From: CAXBPY01 sp003455275
GTDB lineage: Bacteria; Bacteroidota; Bacteroidia; Chitinophagales; UBA10324
Length of the DNA stretch: 60,365 nt
Assembly (NCBI GenBank): GCA_963977675.1
Contig: CAXBPY010000013.1
Span: 1 to 60,365 of the forward strand
Direction of reading: 5' to 3'
Of this stretch, positions 53,301 to 60,365 are shown piece by piece (the first letter of the stretch is position 1; each line of letters opens with the position of its first letter). The notes under the pieces are model-generated. The model searched no databases and was not told the origin of the DNA. It saw only the letters and a program-made list of their open reading frames with translations. The position numbers and the translations under genes are program-made.

Positions 53301-53874
53301 CCACACGGTTCAAATCGGTTTGTGTAAGTTCGAGTTTGTTTAGTGTTTCCTTTTTGCGCGCCTTGTATTTTGAAATGCCCGCGCTTTGTTCAAATAATTT
53401 CCGGCGGCTGTTATCCTTATCATTCAGTATATCATTCACCATTCCCAATTCAATGATTGCGTATGAGTCACTGCTGATCCCTGTGTCGAGAAACAAACCG
53501 GTGATGTCTTTCAAGCGGCAAGTAACATTGTTGAGTTTGTATTCGCTTTCGCCATTACGATAGTAGTGACGGGAGATAGTTACCGTGTGATATTCTGTAG
53601 GAAGAAGATTCTTGTTGTTTTCAAAAGTGAGGTATACTTCAGCAAGCGCAGATGCTTTACGGTTTTTTGTTCCGTTGAAAATTACATTCTCCATTTTTTC
53701 AGAACGGAGCACAGTGGTCTTCTGCTCGCCAAGCACCCAGCGGATAGCATCCACCACATTGGATTTGCCGGAACCATTTGGCCCCACCACACCGGTTACA
53801 GAATCGTTAAAGTTGATGGTAGTTTTTTCCGCGAAGCTTTTAAAGCCCTTGATTTCTAAGCTGACTAATCTCAC
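50344..53874 (-). CDS. smc: chromosome segregation protein SMC
   Basis: A 1176-residue condensin ATPase that organises and separates daughter chromosomes. Walker A is GPNGSGKSN at 31-39. Long coiled coils (about 165-500 and 670-1010) flank a hinge domain (about 510-665) containing DIISCAPEYKVAIETYLEN and ISGGQVGSFSGKR. The C-terminal ABC signature LSGGEKT starts near 1083 and Walker B FCILDEVDAPLDD ends near 1119. The length is normal for bacterial SMC. ScpA and ScpB genes are not in the window. A single DnaA-box-like TTATCCACA lies in the upstream intergenic region. Confidence 0.97.
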   Translation of the reverse strand: MRLVSLEIKGFKSFAEKTTINFNDSVTGVVGPNGSGKSNVVDAIRWVLGEQKTTVLRSEKMENVIFNGTKNRKASALAEVYLTFENNKNLLPTEYHTVTISRHYYRNGESEYKLNNVTCRLKDITGLFLDTGISSDSYAIIELGMVNDILNDKDNSRRKLFEQSAGISKYKARKKETLNKLELTQTDLNRVDDLLFEIDNNLKSLESQARKTERYFKLKEEYKLLAIELAVFTIEGIKTAFEEIQLQQQQEEEKKIALETEIISREAGIQQEKTDNIGKEKNLLATQKQLNELVNQLKQKENDKNLLLENKKFQNETKERLAQQNVFSEENQKRLETEIAFSEGKKNEEQNQLIVFQAELEAQKISLENIRLAHSDSRRNLDNQNRMVMTADSEINEADRKLAVNNVKKENAARDIQEIWNQHKVRIEEKGKFTAELFELHSQETLQRENINKLTQDGDTLQQKINLLEEAVDQSRNDLNNVNRKLDARQNEFNLTKSFIDSMEGFPDSIKFLSQNSTWNQTNAPLLSDIISCAPEYKVAIETYLENYLNYYVVKDMNEALSAVNLLSSASKGRANFFVLNDFEEFNDQSISAPDGTTDAASVLDLDDEYKKLGAYLLHNVFVSENDFTVEQSKNRHAVILSRSGKYIRHPFSISGGQVGSFSGKRLGRIKNMEALGKEIEQLKGDSENLRIQLQNQQQELLSLKTSSTDRELDDAREKFNQLKNQITSVKTRIENLETTQILDEEKKNNLQQLTNELETENEILNQHRTELVSKRTALFEVFARMEEDFKKSETSLNEASAAFNQKNILFLQQQNKVNAIAQEISFKHQQLTQLKEQIEKNNVAIIHAITSIEDIEQKLAVFEVELISMYEERTRYEAAVAQVEQVYYESRAKINEEEEKIRTLHRSKEQVDVVLNQVKERSTELKIQLGSLKERLDLEFHLNIEELMDREVNKELNKEELAEKTARLKNRIENFGEINPMAVEAFNEMKVRADFITNQKNDLNSAKEMLLKTIEEIDMTAKTQFLDAFMKVKENFQNVFRSLFTADDTCDLVLLDPENPLESDIDIIAKPKGKRPQTINQLSGGEKTLTAISLLFALYLLKPAPFCILDEVDAPLDDANIHKYNDIIKQFAKDSQFILVTHNKQTMSSVDSIYGVTMQEQGVSKVVPVNFSSLN

Positions 53875-54090
53875 AGTAAAATGTTTTTGGTTGGTATGAG
53901 AGCGAAAATACTTGGAACCAAGACCGTACTAAGGAGCCAAATGAGCGCGTTATCCACAATGAAATGATGACTTCAGAACAAGCCGGCTCATTCCGAGCAG
54001 TTTAACGGGAATTACTAATAACTATTTCCCCTCGCAACCGGAATAATAAATTCTTATTGCAACATTTTATTGGGCGAAACTTACTCTCAT

Positions 54091-54570
54091 TTACAACGCT
54101 TCACCATCAAAATAAAGCGGAAGTAAATCCTTAACAGTTTTTATCATTAACACTTTTCCGCCTTCGCCACGAAGAATTATTTTAATTGGGCTTTCTTGTC
54201 GCTGCTCATATTCCAATAATGTTTGCCTGCATAAACCACAAGGACTGACAGGTTCACTGAGTTTTTTCTTTCCGCGGAAAGTGATTGCCAGTGCTATAAT
54301 TTTTTTTCCCGGGTGCGTTGCTGACACAGCTGAGAGTGTGACACGCTCCGCGCAAATTCCAATGGGATAGCTTGCATTTTCCTGATTGCTGCCAGTCACC
54401 ACTTCGCCGGTAGACAACAGTGCAGCAGCGCCCACGCGGAATTCTGAATATGGTGCATATGAATTGTTAACCGCCAACTCGGCCAGGTCAAGTAATTTTT
54501 TTTCTGCTTCCGGAATCTGCTGATCAGATTCAAATTCATAAACAATAGATTGAATAATTTTTTCTTTCAT
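54091..54570 (-). CDS. cdd: cytidine deaminase
   Basis: About 159 residues, the short tetrameric type. It deaminates cytidine and deoxycytidine in pyrimidine salvage. The zinc site is formed by CAERVTL (with the catalytic Glu) and PCGLCRQ. NSYAPYSEFRVGAAALLSTG and TGSNQENASYPIGI are the substrate-binding segments. The start is the ATG at 54570; the one at 54579 would add three residues (MFL). The 216-bp gap to smc (53875-54090) holds one DnaA-box-like 9-mer and no recognisable gene. Confidence 0.95.
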   Translation of the reverse strand: MKEKIIQSIVYEFESDQQIPEAEKKLLDLAELAVNNSYAPYSEFRVGAAALLSTGEVVTGSNQENASYPIGICAERVTLSAVSATHPGKKIIALAITFRGKKKLSEPVSPCGLCRQTLLEYEQRQESPIKIILRGEGGKVLMIKTVKDLLPLYFDGEAL

Positions 54571-54654
54571 CAGGAACAAATAAAATGCATTGAATAAATT
54601 TTCATTTCATAAAGATTGTAGTGTTATCATTTTTCTGCTGTTAAGGACTTATGA

Positions 54655-55032
54655 TTAATTTTTTTGATTCATACTTCGAAGAATAAGTATTGCGGTAATC
54701 AAAAATGGAATTGCAGAACATATAATTTTTATATTGAGTGAAAGTAAACCAACGAGCAAAATCATCATAACCAAAATTCCGGGAAACAGGATTGAAATGA
54801 TGATGAGCCAACGCTTCGGTTTTTTCTTAAAGATTAAAATCAACAATAAAATTTCACCAATGAAAGGAAATAAAATAAGCGGATGCATGAAATTTTCAGA
54901 CGCCTGATTTGTGTTCATCAGAATTTCATATTCCAATTGAAAAATAAATGATGAATGATTATTCCCCCACTCAAGAAAGCAAAACAGAAAGGAGATTAAT
55001 AATAAAAGGTAATAAAACTGAACCCGTGTCAT
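54655..55032 (-). CDS. small polytopic membrane protein of unknown function
   Basis: A 125-residue protein with four predicted membrane helices (about 5-22, 50-68, 73-96 and 98-118). They are separated by a short basic loop (FKKKPKRW). I do not recognise the family. The sequence has no conserved catalytic residues that I can name. It lies upstream of cdd on the same strand with a 75-bp gap, and is divergent from the LytS-type kinase gene. Confidence 0.6.
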   Translation of the reverse strand: MTRVQFYYLLLLISFLFCFLEWGNNHSSFIFQLEYEILMNTNQASENFMHPLILFPFIGEILLLILIFKKKPKRWLIIISILFPGILVMMILLVGLLSLNIKIICSAIPFLITAILILRSMNQKN

Positions 55033-55201
55033 GCTTAATGTGAATATAAATGAACTTGGCTAAAAGCGTAATTCATGAATTTATATTTATTGCTTTTGAA
55101 TAAAATTAAAATTCCATTCCTACTCCGACACAAACTTCTTCATTGCCGCTATCACATTAAACTAAATGTTTGGTATCATTAAATTGCATAACTGAAATTT
55201 C

Positions 55202-56245
55202 ATGTCACGGCGAACTTTCCATATCATCATTTATGTAATCGGCAGTGTTTTTTTTCTACTGATCCCAATTGTCACCTCACCTGATTTCTATCGCGCTTCA
55301 GAGTTGATCAACATTCCTCCGTTTCAGCGGGATTTTTTTTCTTACATTCTTTTACTTTGTTTTTTCTACCTCACATATTTTTTTCTGATACCAAAATTCT
55401 ATTTCCAGAAAAAAACTTTTTTGTTTTTTGTTATTGTTTTCATCTGTTACCTTATTCTGGCTTTTCTGCCATGGATGCTCATTCCTGAAAATCAAAACTT
55501 CCACCACCACCCGGGCATGCCAGCAGGCTTTGAGAGGTTTCCAATACCACCACATAATAATTTCCTGAATCTCCGAATCACAGGTCACCTAGCACAGTTT
55601 TTTATGGTGCTTGTTCTGGCGCTGATGATTCGGATTAATATTCGATTCAAAAAATCAGAAAGAGAAAAACTGGGTGCGGAACTTTCATACCTGAAAGCAC
55701 AAATCAACCCTCACTTTTTATTCAATACACTCAACAGCATTTATTCTCTCGCCTTGGAAAAATCAGATGAAACAGCTAAGGCAGTTTTTAAACTCTCGTC
55801 GATGATGCGGTTTGTTACAACAGAGGCATACCGTGATTTTGTTTCGCTGGAAAAAGAAATTGCTTATATCAGCAGTTACATTGAACTTCAAAAAATAAGA
55901 TTGGGCGAAACCGTTGATATCAATTTTTCTGTCGAAGGAATTGCAGCCGGAAAAGAAATAGCTCCGCTCCTGCTTATACCATTTGTTGAGAATGCATTTA
56001 AACATGGCGTAAATCCTGAAGAAAAATCTTCCATTCAAATCAGGATTCTTATTTCCTCGTCAGATGTTGAATTGCAGGTCAAGAATAACAAGGTGAATTT
56101 TTCTATTGACAAAGAAGCGCACAGCGGATTAGGAATTGAAAATACAAAGCAGCGCCTTGAATTACTTTATCCATCAAGATATAATCTTAAGATTACCGAT
56201 AGCGAAAGTGAGTTTTCAGTTTTACTCAATTTAAAAGTATTATGA
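55202..56245 (+). CDS. LytS/YehU-type sensor histidine kinase
   Basis: A 347-residue membrane kinase. Four hydrophobic helices (about 5-25, 45-65, 72-92 and 135-152) are followed by the His_kinase domain. The phospho-acceptor is H171 in AQINPHFLFNTLNS. The ATPase domain contains LLIPFVENAFKHGV (N box) and GLGIENTKQRLELLYP (G box). The loop between helices is rich in His and Pro (NFHHHPGMPAGF...PIPPHN). Its stop overlaps the response regulator start by 4 bp, so they form a two-component pair. The signal is unknown. Confidence 0.93.
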   Translation: MSRRTFHIIIYVIGSVFFLLIPIVTSPDFYRASELINIPPFQRDFFSYILLLCFFYLTYFFLIPKFYFQKKTFLFFVIVFICYLILAFLPWMLIPENQNFHHHPGMPAGFERFPIPPHNNFLNLRITGHLAQFFMVLVLALMIRINIRFKKSEREKLGAELSYLKAQINPHFLFNTLNSIYSLALEKSDETAKAVFKLSSMMRFVTTEAYRDFVSLEKEIAYISSYIELQKIRLGETVDINFSVEGIAAGKEIAPLLLIPFVENAFKHGVNPEEKSSIQIRILISSSDVELQVKNNKVNFSIDKEAHSGLGIENTKQRLELLYPSRYNLKITDSESEFSVLLNLKVL

Positions 56246-56937
56246 TAAAAGCTATAGCCATTGATGATGAACCTCTCTCGCTGAAGGTGATTGAATCTTT
56301 TTGTTCCCGAATTGATTTTATTCAACTCGAAAAAACATTTACCAAACCCAGCGAAGCTCTTAAACACCTTCGTAAATTTTCAACTGACTTATTATTTCTT
56401 GATATAAGAATGCCGAGCATGAGTGGTATAGAACTTTCTAAACTGATAGAGCAGGATGTGATGACAATTTTTACTACTGCTCATAGTGAATATGCTGTTG
56501 AGAGTTACAATCTAAATGCAACTGATTACCTGTTAAAACCTTTTGAGTTTAACAGATTTGAACAAGCGGTTAATAAGGCAAACGAGTATTACAATTACAA
56601 ACACCGAAGCCCCAATGCAACAGTTCAGCATCTTTTTATCAGAGCGGATTACAGTCTGATAAAAATTCTGATTTCTGAAATTTTATATATAGAAGGATTT
56701 GATGATTACATAAAAATCCATTTGCAAAACAGCAATCGCCCGCTTGTGCCGCGCATGAACATGAAGGAAATTCTGGAAAAACTTCCTGCGGGTGAATTTA
56801 TTCGCCTGCATCGTTCTTTTATTATTCCATTCAGCCGGATTGAGAATGTCCGCAATAAAACCATCACACTTTGCGGTAAGGAAATTCCAATTGGAAAAAA
56901 TTATGAGGAAGATTTCTATAACAAGTTCAAAAAATAA
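56242..56937 (+). CDS. LytTR-family response regulator
   Basis: A 231-residue transcription regulator. The receiver domain (1 to about 120) has D8-D9, phospho-acceptor D54 in LFLDIRMPSMSG and K in LLKPFEF. A LytTR DNA-binding domain (about 135-230) contains LYIEGFDDYIKIHL and FIRLHRSFIIPFSRIENV. It overlaps the kinase gene by 4 bp. Targets are unknown. An imperfect hairpin (56941-56968) lies between this gene and the convergent downstream gene. Confidence 0.94.
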   Translation: MIKAIAIDDEPLSLKVIESFCSRIDFIQLEKTFTKPSEALKHLRKFSTDLLFLDIRMPSMSGIELSKLIEQDVMTIFTTAHSEYAVESYNLNATDYLLKPFEFNRFEQAVNKANEYYNYKHRSPNATVQHLFIRADYSLIKILISEILYIEGFDDYIKIHLQNSNRPLVPRMNMKEILEKLPAGEFIRLHRSFIIPFSRIENVRNKTITLCGKEIPIGKNYEEDFYNKFKK

Positions 56938-56954
56938 ATTTTCATTGGAGCGGA

Positions 56955-57512
56955 TCACTCCAAATGAAATCTCATGTTGTCGCCTTCGGGAGTTTTGATG
57001 ATGATTTCATTCCACTTCCGCATATCCACTTTTCTTTTCATACCAAACATCAGGTAGCTGGTCGTGAAATAAAAAATATCGGCAAAGACAAGAGTGCCAA
57101 CAACTCCATCGCCCAATTGATACTGAAGGCGCGGATCACTCAGAACCAACGAGGTGAGCAGTGAAGATCCAAGAAAGGAAAAAGTAGCATAGCTTCCAAT
57201 CAAGGTCTTGTATGTATTCGGATTATAGAAAGAAAAAAAGCGAACCGAATCAAAAGGAAATGATTCCTCCCCATTCATAACAAGTTCTTTGTCTTCAATT
57301 CCTGTAAGTGTGCCCTTAATGATTTTCCCGTTTTGTAACCTAAGCCGAACTTCTTTAGGAGTTGGAATTACCAGGAATCTTCTTGGAGAAGTTTTATTTT
57401 GAAGCATAATCACCTGCTGTGCCTGGCAATTCGCGACATGAAATGAAAAAGCCAGCATGAAAAGAAAAATTTTAAAGAACAGAAGAATCAAATTCCGTCT
57501 CATCATTTTCAA
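56955..57512 (-). CDS. exported hypothetical protein with C-terminal membrane segments
   Basis: A 185-residue protein. A signal peptide (NLILLFFKIFLFMLAFSFHVANCQAQ, in part) is followed by a small beta-rich region (VRLRLQNGKIIKGTLTGIEDKELVMNG) resembling an SH3/Sm-like fold. Two hydrophobic stretches follow (about 105-125 and 137-158). I do not recognise the family. Its start overlaps the valS stop by 4 bp, so it is co-transcribed with and translationally coupled to valS. A role in translation is not implied, since it is exported. Confidence 0.6.
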   Translation of the reverse strand: MKMMRRNLILLFFKIFLFMLAFSFHVANCQAQQVIMLQNKTSPRRFLVIPTPKEVRLRLQNGKIIKGTLTGIEDKELVMNGEESFPFDSVRFFSFYNPNTYKTLIGSYATFSFLGSSLLTSLVLSDPRLQYQLGDGVVGTLVFADIFYFTTSYLMFGMKRKVDMRKWNEIIIKTPEGDNMRFHLE

Positions 57513-60178
57513 TTCAGTTTTGACAATTGCTCTTCCAGTGATCTGATCTTGCTTTCAGCATCAGAGCGTTTTTGATTTTCCTTTTCCAATACTTCGGCCT
57601 TTGCATTCGAAATAAATTTTTCGTTTGAAAGCTTCGCCATTACTGATTTCAGAAATCCGCGCTGATGTTCCAGATCTTTCTCCAGCCTTATTCTTTCCTG
57701 ACCCGCATCAATTTTCTTATTTAAGACAAGAAAAAATTTATCCTTCTTCACCAGGAATGATGATGAATCTGCCACCTCTTCAGATGTTGCGCTAAATGTT
57801 TTAAGATTTGCCAACTTCATAATTACGGAAGAATAAGAATCAAATCCATTCAGGGAATTTCCTGAAACAAATAATTCAAGTTGTTCCTTTGGACTGATAT
57901 TATTTTTTGCTCGCAGGTTTCTCACCGAAGCTACAATTTCTTTGAGGCGTTCGCCCTGCTCAATATTTTTTTCATCAGTTTTTATGAATGATGGGTAGGG
58001 TCCGTTGCAAAGTGTGTCATCATTTCCATTTAGCTGTTGAAATATTTCTTCTGTAACAAACGGCATTACAGGATGCAGCAGTTTCATCAGTGTTTCGAAA
58101 AATGAAATTGTTTTATTGTAGGTGTTTGAATCAACAGATTCACCAAAATTCGGTTTCACCATTTCGAGATACCATGCACAGAAATCGTCCCAGATTAGAT
58201 TGTAAAGAATCCTGAGTGCGCCGGTTGGGTTGAATTCTGCATAAGAATTTTCAATTTCATTTCCTAATTGTGCAATCCTGTTTTCAAACCATTTGATTGC
58301 AAATTCATTTCCTGATTTTATTTCTTCAGAAACATTCCAACCTTTCACCAGCCGAAGAGCGTTCCATATTTTGTTATTAAAATTTCTTCCCTGCTCCAGG
58401 TGCTTTTCATCATAGAGCAAATCATTTCCTGCTGGTGAGCAGATTAAAACACCGAATCTGACAGCATCTGCACCGTATTGATCAATCAAAGCCAGGAGGT
58501 CAGGAGAATTGCCTAATGATTTACTCATTTTCCTTCCCAACTTGTCGCGCACAATTCCTGTGAAGTACACATCGCGGAAAGGAATGCTCTTCTTAAATTC
58601 TAATCCTGCCATAATCATACGCGCAACCCAGAAGAAAATAATTTCAGGTGCTGTTACGAGTGTGTGGGTTGGATAATAATATTTCAGGTCTTCGCTCTCC
58701 GGTTTTGCGTTCCAATCAAAAACTTCGAATGGCCATAACCACGACGAGAACCAGGTGTCGAGAACATCAGCATCCTGAGTAAGTTGGATGTTGGATGTTG
58801 GAACTTGGAACTTATCAGCATAAAGTTTTTGTGCTTCAGTTTCGTTTTCAGCCACAACAAAATTTCCTCTTCCGTCATACCACGCCGGAATGCGGTGTCC
58901 CCACCACAACTGACGGCTGATGCACCAATCCTTAATGTTTTCCATCCAGTGACGGTAAGTGTTCTTGAATTTTTCAGGATGAAATTTTATTTCATCGTTC
59001 ATTACTTTTTCAAGAGCGGGAACAGCCATCTCCTTCATGTTGCACCACCACTGCATACTGAGCCTCGGTTCTATCACTACATCCGTGCGTTCACTGAAAC
59101 CATTGGTATTGGTTATCTCTTCCGTCTTCTCCAGAAATCCTTTTGCTTCTAACTCAGCTGAAATTTTCTTTCTTACAATAAAGCGGTCTTCGCCTACATA
59201 AAGTTGAGCAGCTGCACTCATTGTTCCGTCTTCATTCAAAGTATCCACTACCTCGAGGTGATGTTTTATTCCGAGGTTGTAATCGTTCAGATCATGAGCA
59301 GGTGTAACTTTCAATGCGCCGGTCCCGAATTCCATATCAATGTATTCATCGAAGATGATGGGCACTCGCCTGTTAATGAGAGGAACAAAACAAAATTTTC
59401 CTTTCAGATGAGCATAGCGTTTATCATTCGGGTGAACACAAACTGCAGTATCACCAAGAATAGTTTCGGGCCGTGTGGTTGCAACGGTGATGAAATCAGC
59501 CCCAGCAGCCTCTCCAACTTCAGTGCCCCTCTCCGAAGGAGAGGGATTAGCAACATCGCTGTTATCAATTCTATATTTTACATAGTAAAGCTTCGAGCGA
59601 ACTTCCTTGTAAATAACTTCTTCGTCACTGAGAGCAGTCTTCGCTTTCGGATCCCAGTTGATCATTTTCACTCCGCGATAGATGTAGCCTTTTTTATATA
59701 ATTCAATGAAAACACGAATAACCGCTTTGTAATAATTATCGTCCATGGTGAATGCGGTGCGATTCCAATCACAACTGCAGCCAAGTTTGCGCAATTGCTG
59801 AAGAATAATGCCTCCGTATTTTTCTTTCCATTCCCAGGCGTGTTTCAGAAATTCTTCGCGCGATAAAGTTTTTTTGTCAATCCCCTGTTCCTTCAGATAG
59901 TTTACAACTTTGGCTTCAGTAGCTATGCTGGCGTGGTCAGTGCCCGGTACCCAGTTCGCATTAAATCCCTGCATGCGCGCACGGCGGATAAAAATATCCT
60001 GAACCGAATTGTTCAGCGCATGACCCATGTGCAGAATACCCGTAACATTTGGCGGGGGAATTACAACAGTATAAGGTTTGCGGTTGTCCGGTTTTGATTC
60101 AAATATTTTTTTCTCAATCCATTGTGCATAGAGCCGCGACTCAACATCAGCAGGAGAATATGTTTTTCCAAGTTCCAT
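57509..60178 (-). CDS. valS: valyl-tRNA synthetase
   Basis: An 889-residue class I synthetase that charges tRNA-Val and edits misactivated threonine. The HIGH motif is H50-M-G-H53 and KMSKS follows DKLGRKMSKSLG. The editing domain contains TVATTRPETILGDTAV, and the C-terminal part has a coiled-coil arm (KDLEHQRGFLKSVMAKLSNE). Residues about 209-227 (VANPSPSERG and onward) look inserted ahead of the ATTRPET segment, and their DNA holds a perfect palindrome. A heptad DNA tract encodes part of the segment KFQVPTSNIQLTQ. The reading frame is intact through both. Confidence 0.97.
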   Translation of the reverse strand: MELGKTYSPADVESRLYAQWIEKKIFESKPDNRKPYTVVIPPPNVTGILHMGHALNNSVQDIFIRRARMQGFNANWVPGTDHASIATEAKVVNYLKEQGIDKKTLSREEFLKHAWEWKEKYGGIILQQLRKLGCSCDWNRTAFTMDDNYYKAVIRVFIELYKKGYIYRGVKMINWDPKAKTALSDEEVIYKEVRSKLYYVKYRIDNSDVANPSPSERGTEVGEAAGADFITVATTRPETILGDTAVCVHPNDKRYAHLKGKFCFVPLINRRVPIIFDEYIDMEFGTGALKVTPAHDLNDYNLGIKHHLEVVDTLNEDGTMSAAAQLYVGEDRFIVRKKISAELEAKGFLEKTEEITNTNGFSERTDVVIEPRLSMQWWCNMKEMAVPALEKVMNDEIKFHPEKFKNTYRHWMENIKDWCISRQLWWGHRIPAWYDGRGNFVVAENETEAQKLYADKFQVPTSNIQLTQDADVLDTWFSSWLWPFEVFDWNAKPESEDLKYYYPTHTLVTAPEIIFFWVARMIMAGLEFKKSIPFRDVYFTGIVRDKLGRKMSKSLGNSPDLLALIDQYGADAVRFGVLICSPAGNDLLYDEKHLEQGRNFNNKIWNALRLVKGWNVSEEIKSGNEFAIKWFENRIAQLGNEIENSYAEFNPTGALRILYNLIWDDFCAWYLEMVKPNFGESVDSNTYNKTISFFETLMKLLHPVMPFVTEEIFQQLNGNDDTLCNGPYPSFIKTDEKNIEQGERLKEIVASVRNLRAKNNISPKEQLELFVSGNSLNGFDSYSSVIMKLANLKTFSATSEEVADSSSFLVKKDKFFLVLNKKIDAGQERIRLEKDLEHQRGFLKSVMAKLSNEKFISNAKAEVLEKENQKRSDAESKIRSLEEQLSKLN
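58783..58810. repeat. four tandem heptanucleotide units inside valS
   Basis: GTTGGAT-GTTGGAT-GTTGGAA-CTTGGAA lies in-frame within valS just ahead of the DADVLDTWFSSW motif. The gene remains open. A unit of seven is not a multiple of three, so loss or gain of one unit would shift the frame. Confidence 0.75.
59527..59545. repeat. palindromic element inserted in-frame in valS
   Basis: CCCTCTCC (59527-59534), loop GAA, GGAGAGGG (59538-59545). It encodes PSPSERG at residues 212-218, inside a stretch of about 19 residues that seems extra compared with typical ValS proteins. It resembles REP-like or Rickettsia-type palindromic elements. Confidence 0.7.
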
Positions 60179-60243
60179 TTTTCAATCTTAAAATGCCGCG
60201 AATTTAATTGTCAAAATGTGTTTCAAATTGCGGGAGCCAAGTG

Positions 60244-60365
60244 CTATTTCAGCACAATAATTTTTTGAAGGTTATAGGCACCATTTACTTCGCTGATTCG
60301 GATGAAGTAGATTCCATTAGGCCAGCCGGTTGTATTTATTTCCAGTTTACCCGAAAGCGTATATA
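60244..60365 (-). CDS. 3' end of a T9SS cargo gene (type A sorting domain), cut by window edge
   Basis: On the minus strand the frame ending at TAG (60244-60246) reads LSGKLEINTTGWPNGIYFIR and ends LQKIIVLK. This is the end of a Por-type C-terminal sorting domain: GIYFIRIS followed by a KIIVLK-type terminus. About 40 codons are visible; the rest lies beyond the window. The protein should be exported by the type IX system. The 65 bp to valS hold nothing recognised. Confidence 0.85.
   Translation of the reverse strand, partial: YTLSGKLEINTTGWPNGIYFIRISEVNGAYNLQKIIVLK

Noticed and set aside
53950..53958. TTATCCACA, a perfect DnaA box, in the smc-cdd gap
   Set aside because: It is a single copy with no clustered boxes, AT-rich unwinding region or dnaA gene nearby, so an origin is not supported.
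56941..56968. Imperfect TTCATT-GGAG / CTCC-AAATGAA hairpin between convergent genes
   Set aside because: It could be a weak terminator, but the stem has a bulge and the T run lies only on the minus side beyond the stem, so I did not call it.
1..60365. CRISPR arrays, tRNA or rRNA genes, IS elements, prophage
   Set aside because: No evenly spaced direct repeats, cloverleaf sequences, transposase or phage motifs were seen; the repeats found are short heptads and hairpins.

Overview
The window is a dense, AT-rich chromosomal segment from a member of the Bacteroidota. The evidence is of several kinds. Secreted proteins end in type IX secretion system (T9SS) sorting domains of both the CHU_C/gliding type and the short Por type, and a PorQ homologue is present. 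There are two TonB-dependent receptors with carboxypeptidase-regulatory-like N-terminal domains. Several genes are preceded by the Bacteroidota -7 promoter element TAnnTTTG. A LytS/LytTR pair and a parA-parB-DUF5683-dapB gene order also fit. The genus cannot be read from the sequence. It looks like an ordinary core-genome segment: no phage, insertion sequence, CRISPR array, tRNA or rRNA was seen. The one RNA gene is a tmRNA.

Layout. 1-5.5 kb: a methyltransferase, an acyl-lipid desaturase, a large T9SS-exported PKD/Ig-like protein, a conserved small protein, and a Lys/Ala-rich SWIB protein with a structured leader. 5.6-11 kb: a single-domain response regulator, parA-parB-DUF5683-dapB, and an ECF sigma factor with an overlapping zinc-type anti-sigma gene whose product also carries TPR-like sequence. 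11-18.6 kb: envelope proteins (lipoproteins, OmpA, a TolB-like propeller), the tmRNA, a GH20 hexosaminidase and a DoxX/MauE-thioredoxin fusion. 18.8-25 kb: a regulatory-domain/TonB-plug/VWA fusion, a CotH-kinase T9SS cargo protein and PorQ. 25-30.5 kb: malate dehydrogenase, a retropepsin-like protease, and a minus-strand cluster (AlkD-like, HYC_CC_PP-like, TonB receptor, exported HMA protein) that looks like an envelope metal-handling system. 30.5-36 kb: a RemB/Wzi-like outer-membrane protein, a second TonB receptor and an exported thioredoxin. 36-48.7 kb: central metabolism and proteostasis (fbp, DAHP synthase-chorismate mutase, proline dehydrogenase, ClpC, STAS-RNase Z, a TMTC-like TPR membrane protein, isoaspartyl peptidase, pdhB) and an overlapping sirtuin-Nudix pair. 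49-60.4 kb: an FG-GAP T9SS cargo protein, SMC, cytidine deaminase, a LytS/LytTR two-component system, a hypothetical exported protein, valyl-tRNA synthetase, and the 3' end of another T9SS cargo gene.

What stands out. The nearest thing to an under-described system is the minus-strand metal cluster at 26.7-30.4 kb. Three successive envelope proteins there each carry cysteine pairs, and a perfect palindrome lies inside the cluster. A second theme is small repeats: heptanucleotide tandem tracts recur at several loci, including inside coding sequence, and valS carries both such a tract and an in-frame palindromic insert. Other items are a tmRNA with a divergent tag, a divergent promoter pair that predicts leaderless mRNAs, a gene whose start codon touches a terminator U-tract, and the sirtuin-Nudix pair. 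All functional statements rest on motif recognition by eye; no database search was run.
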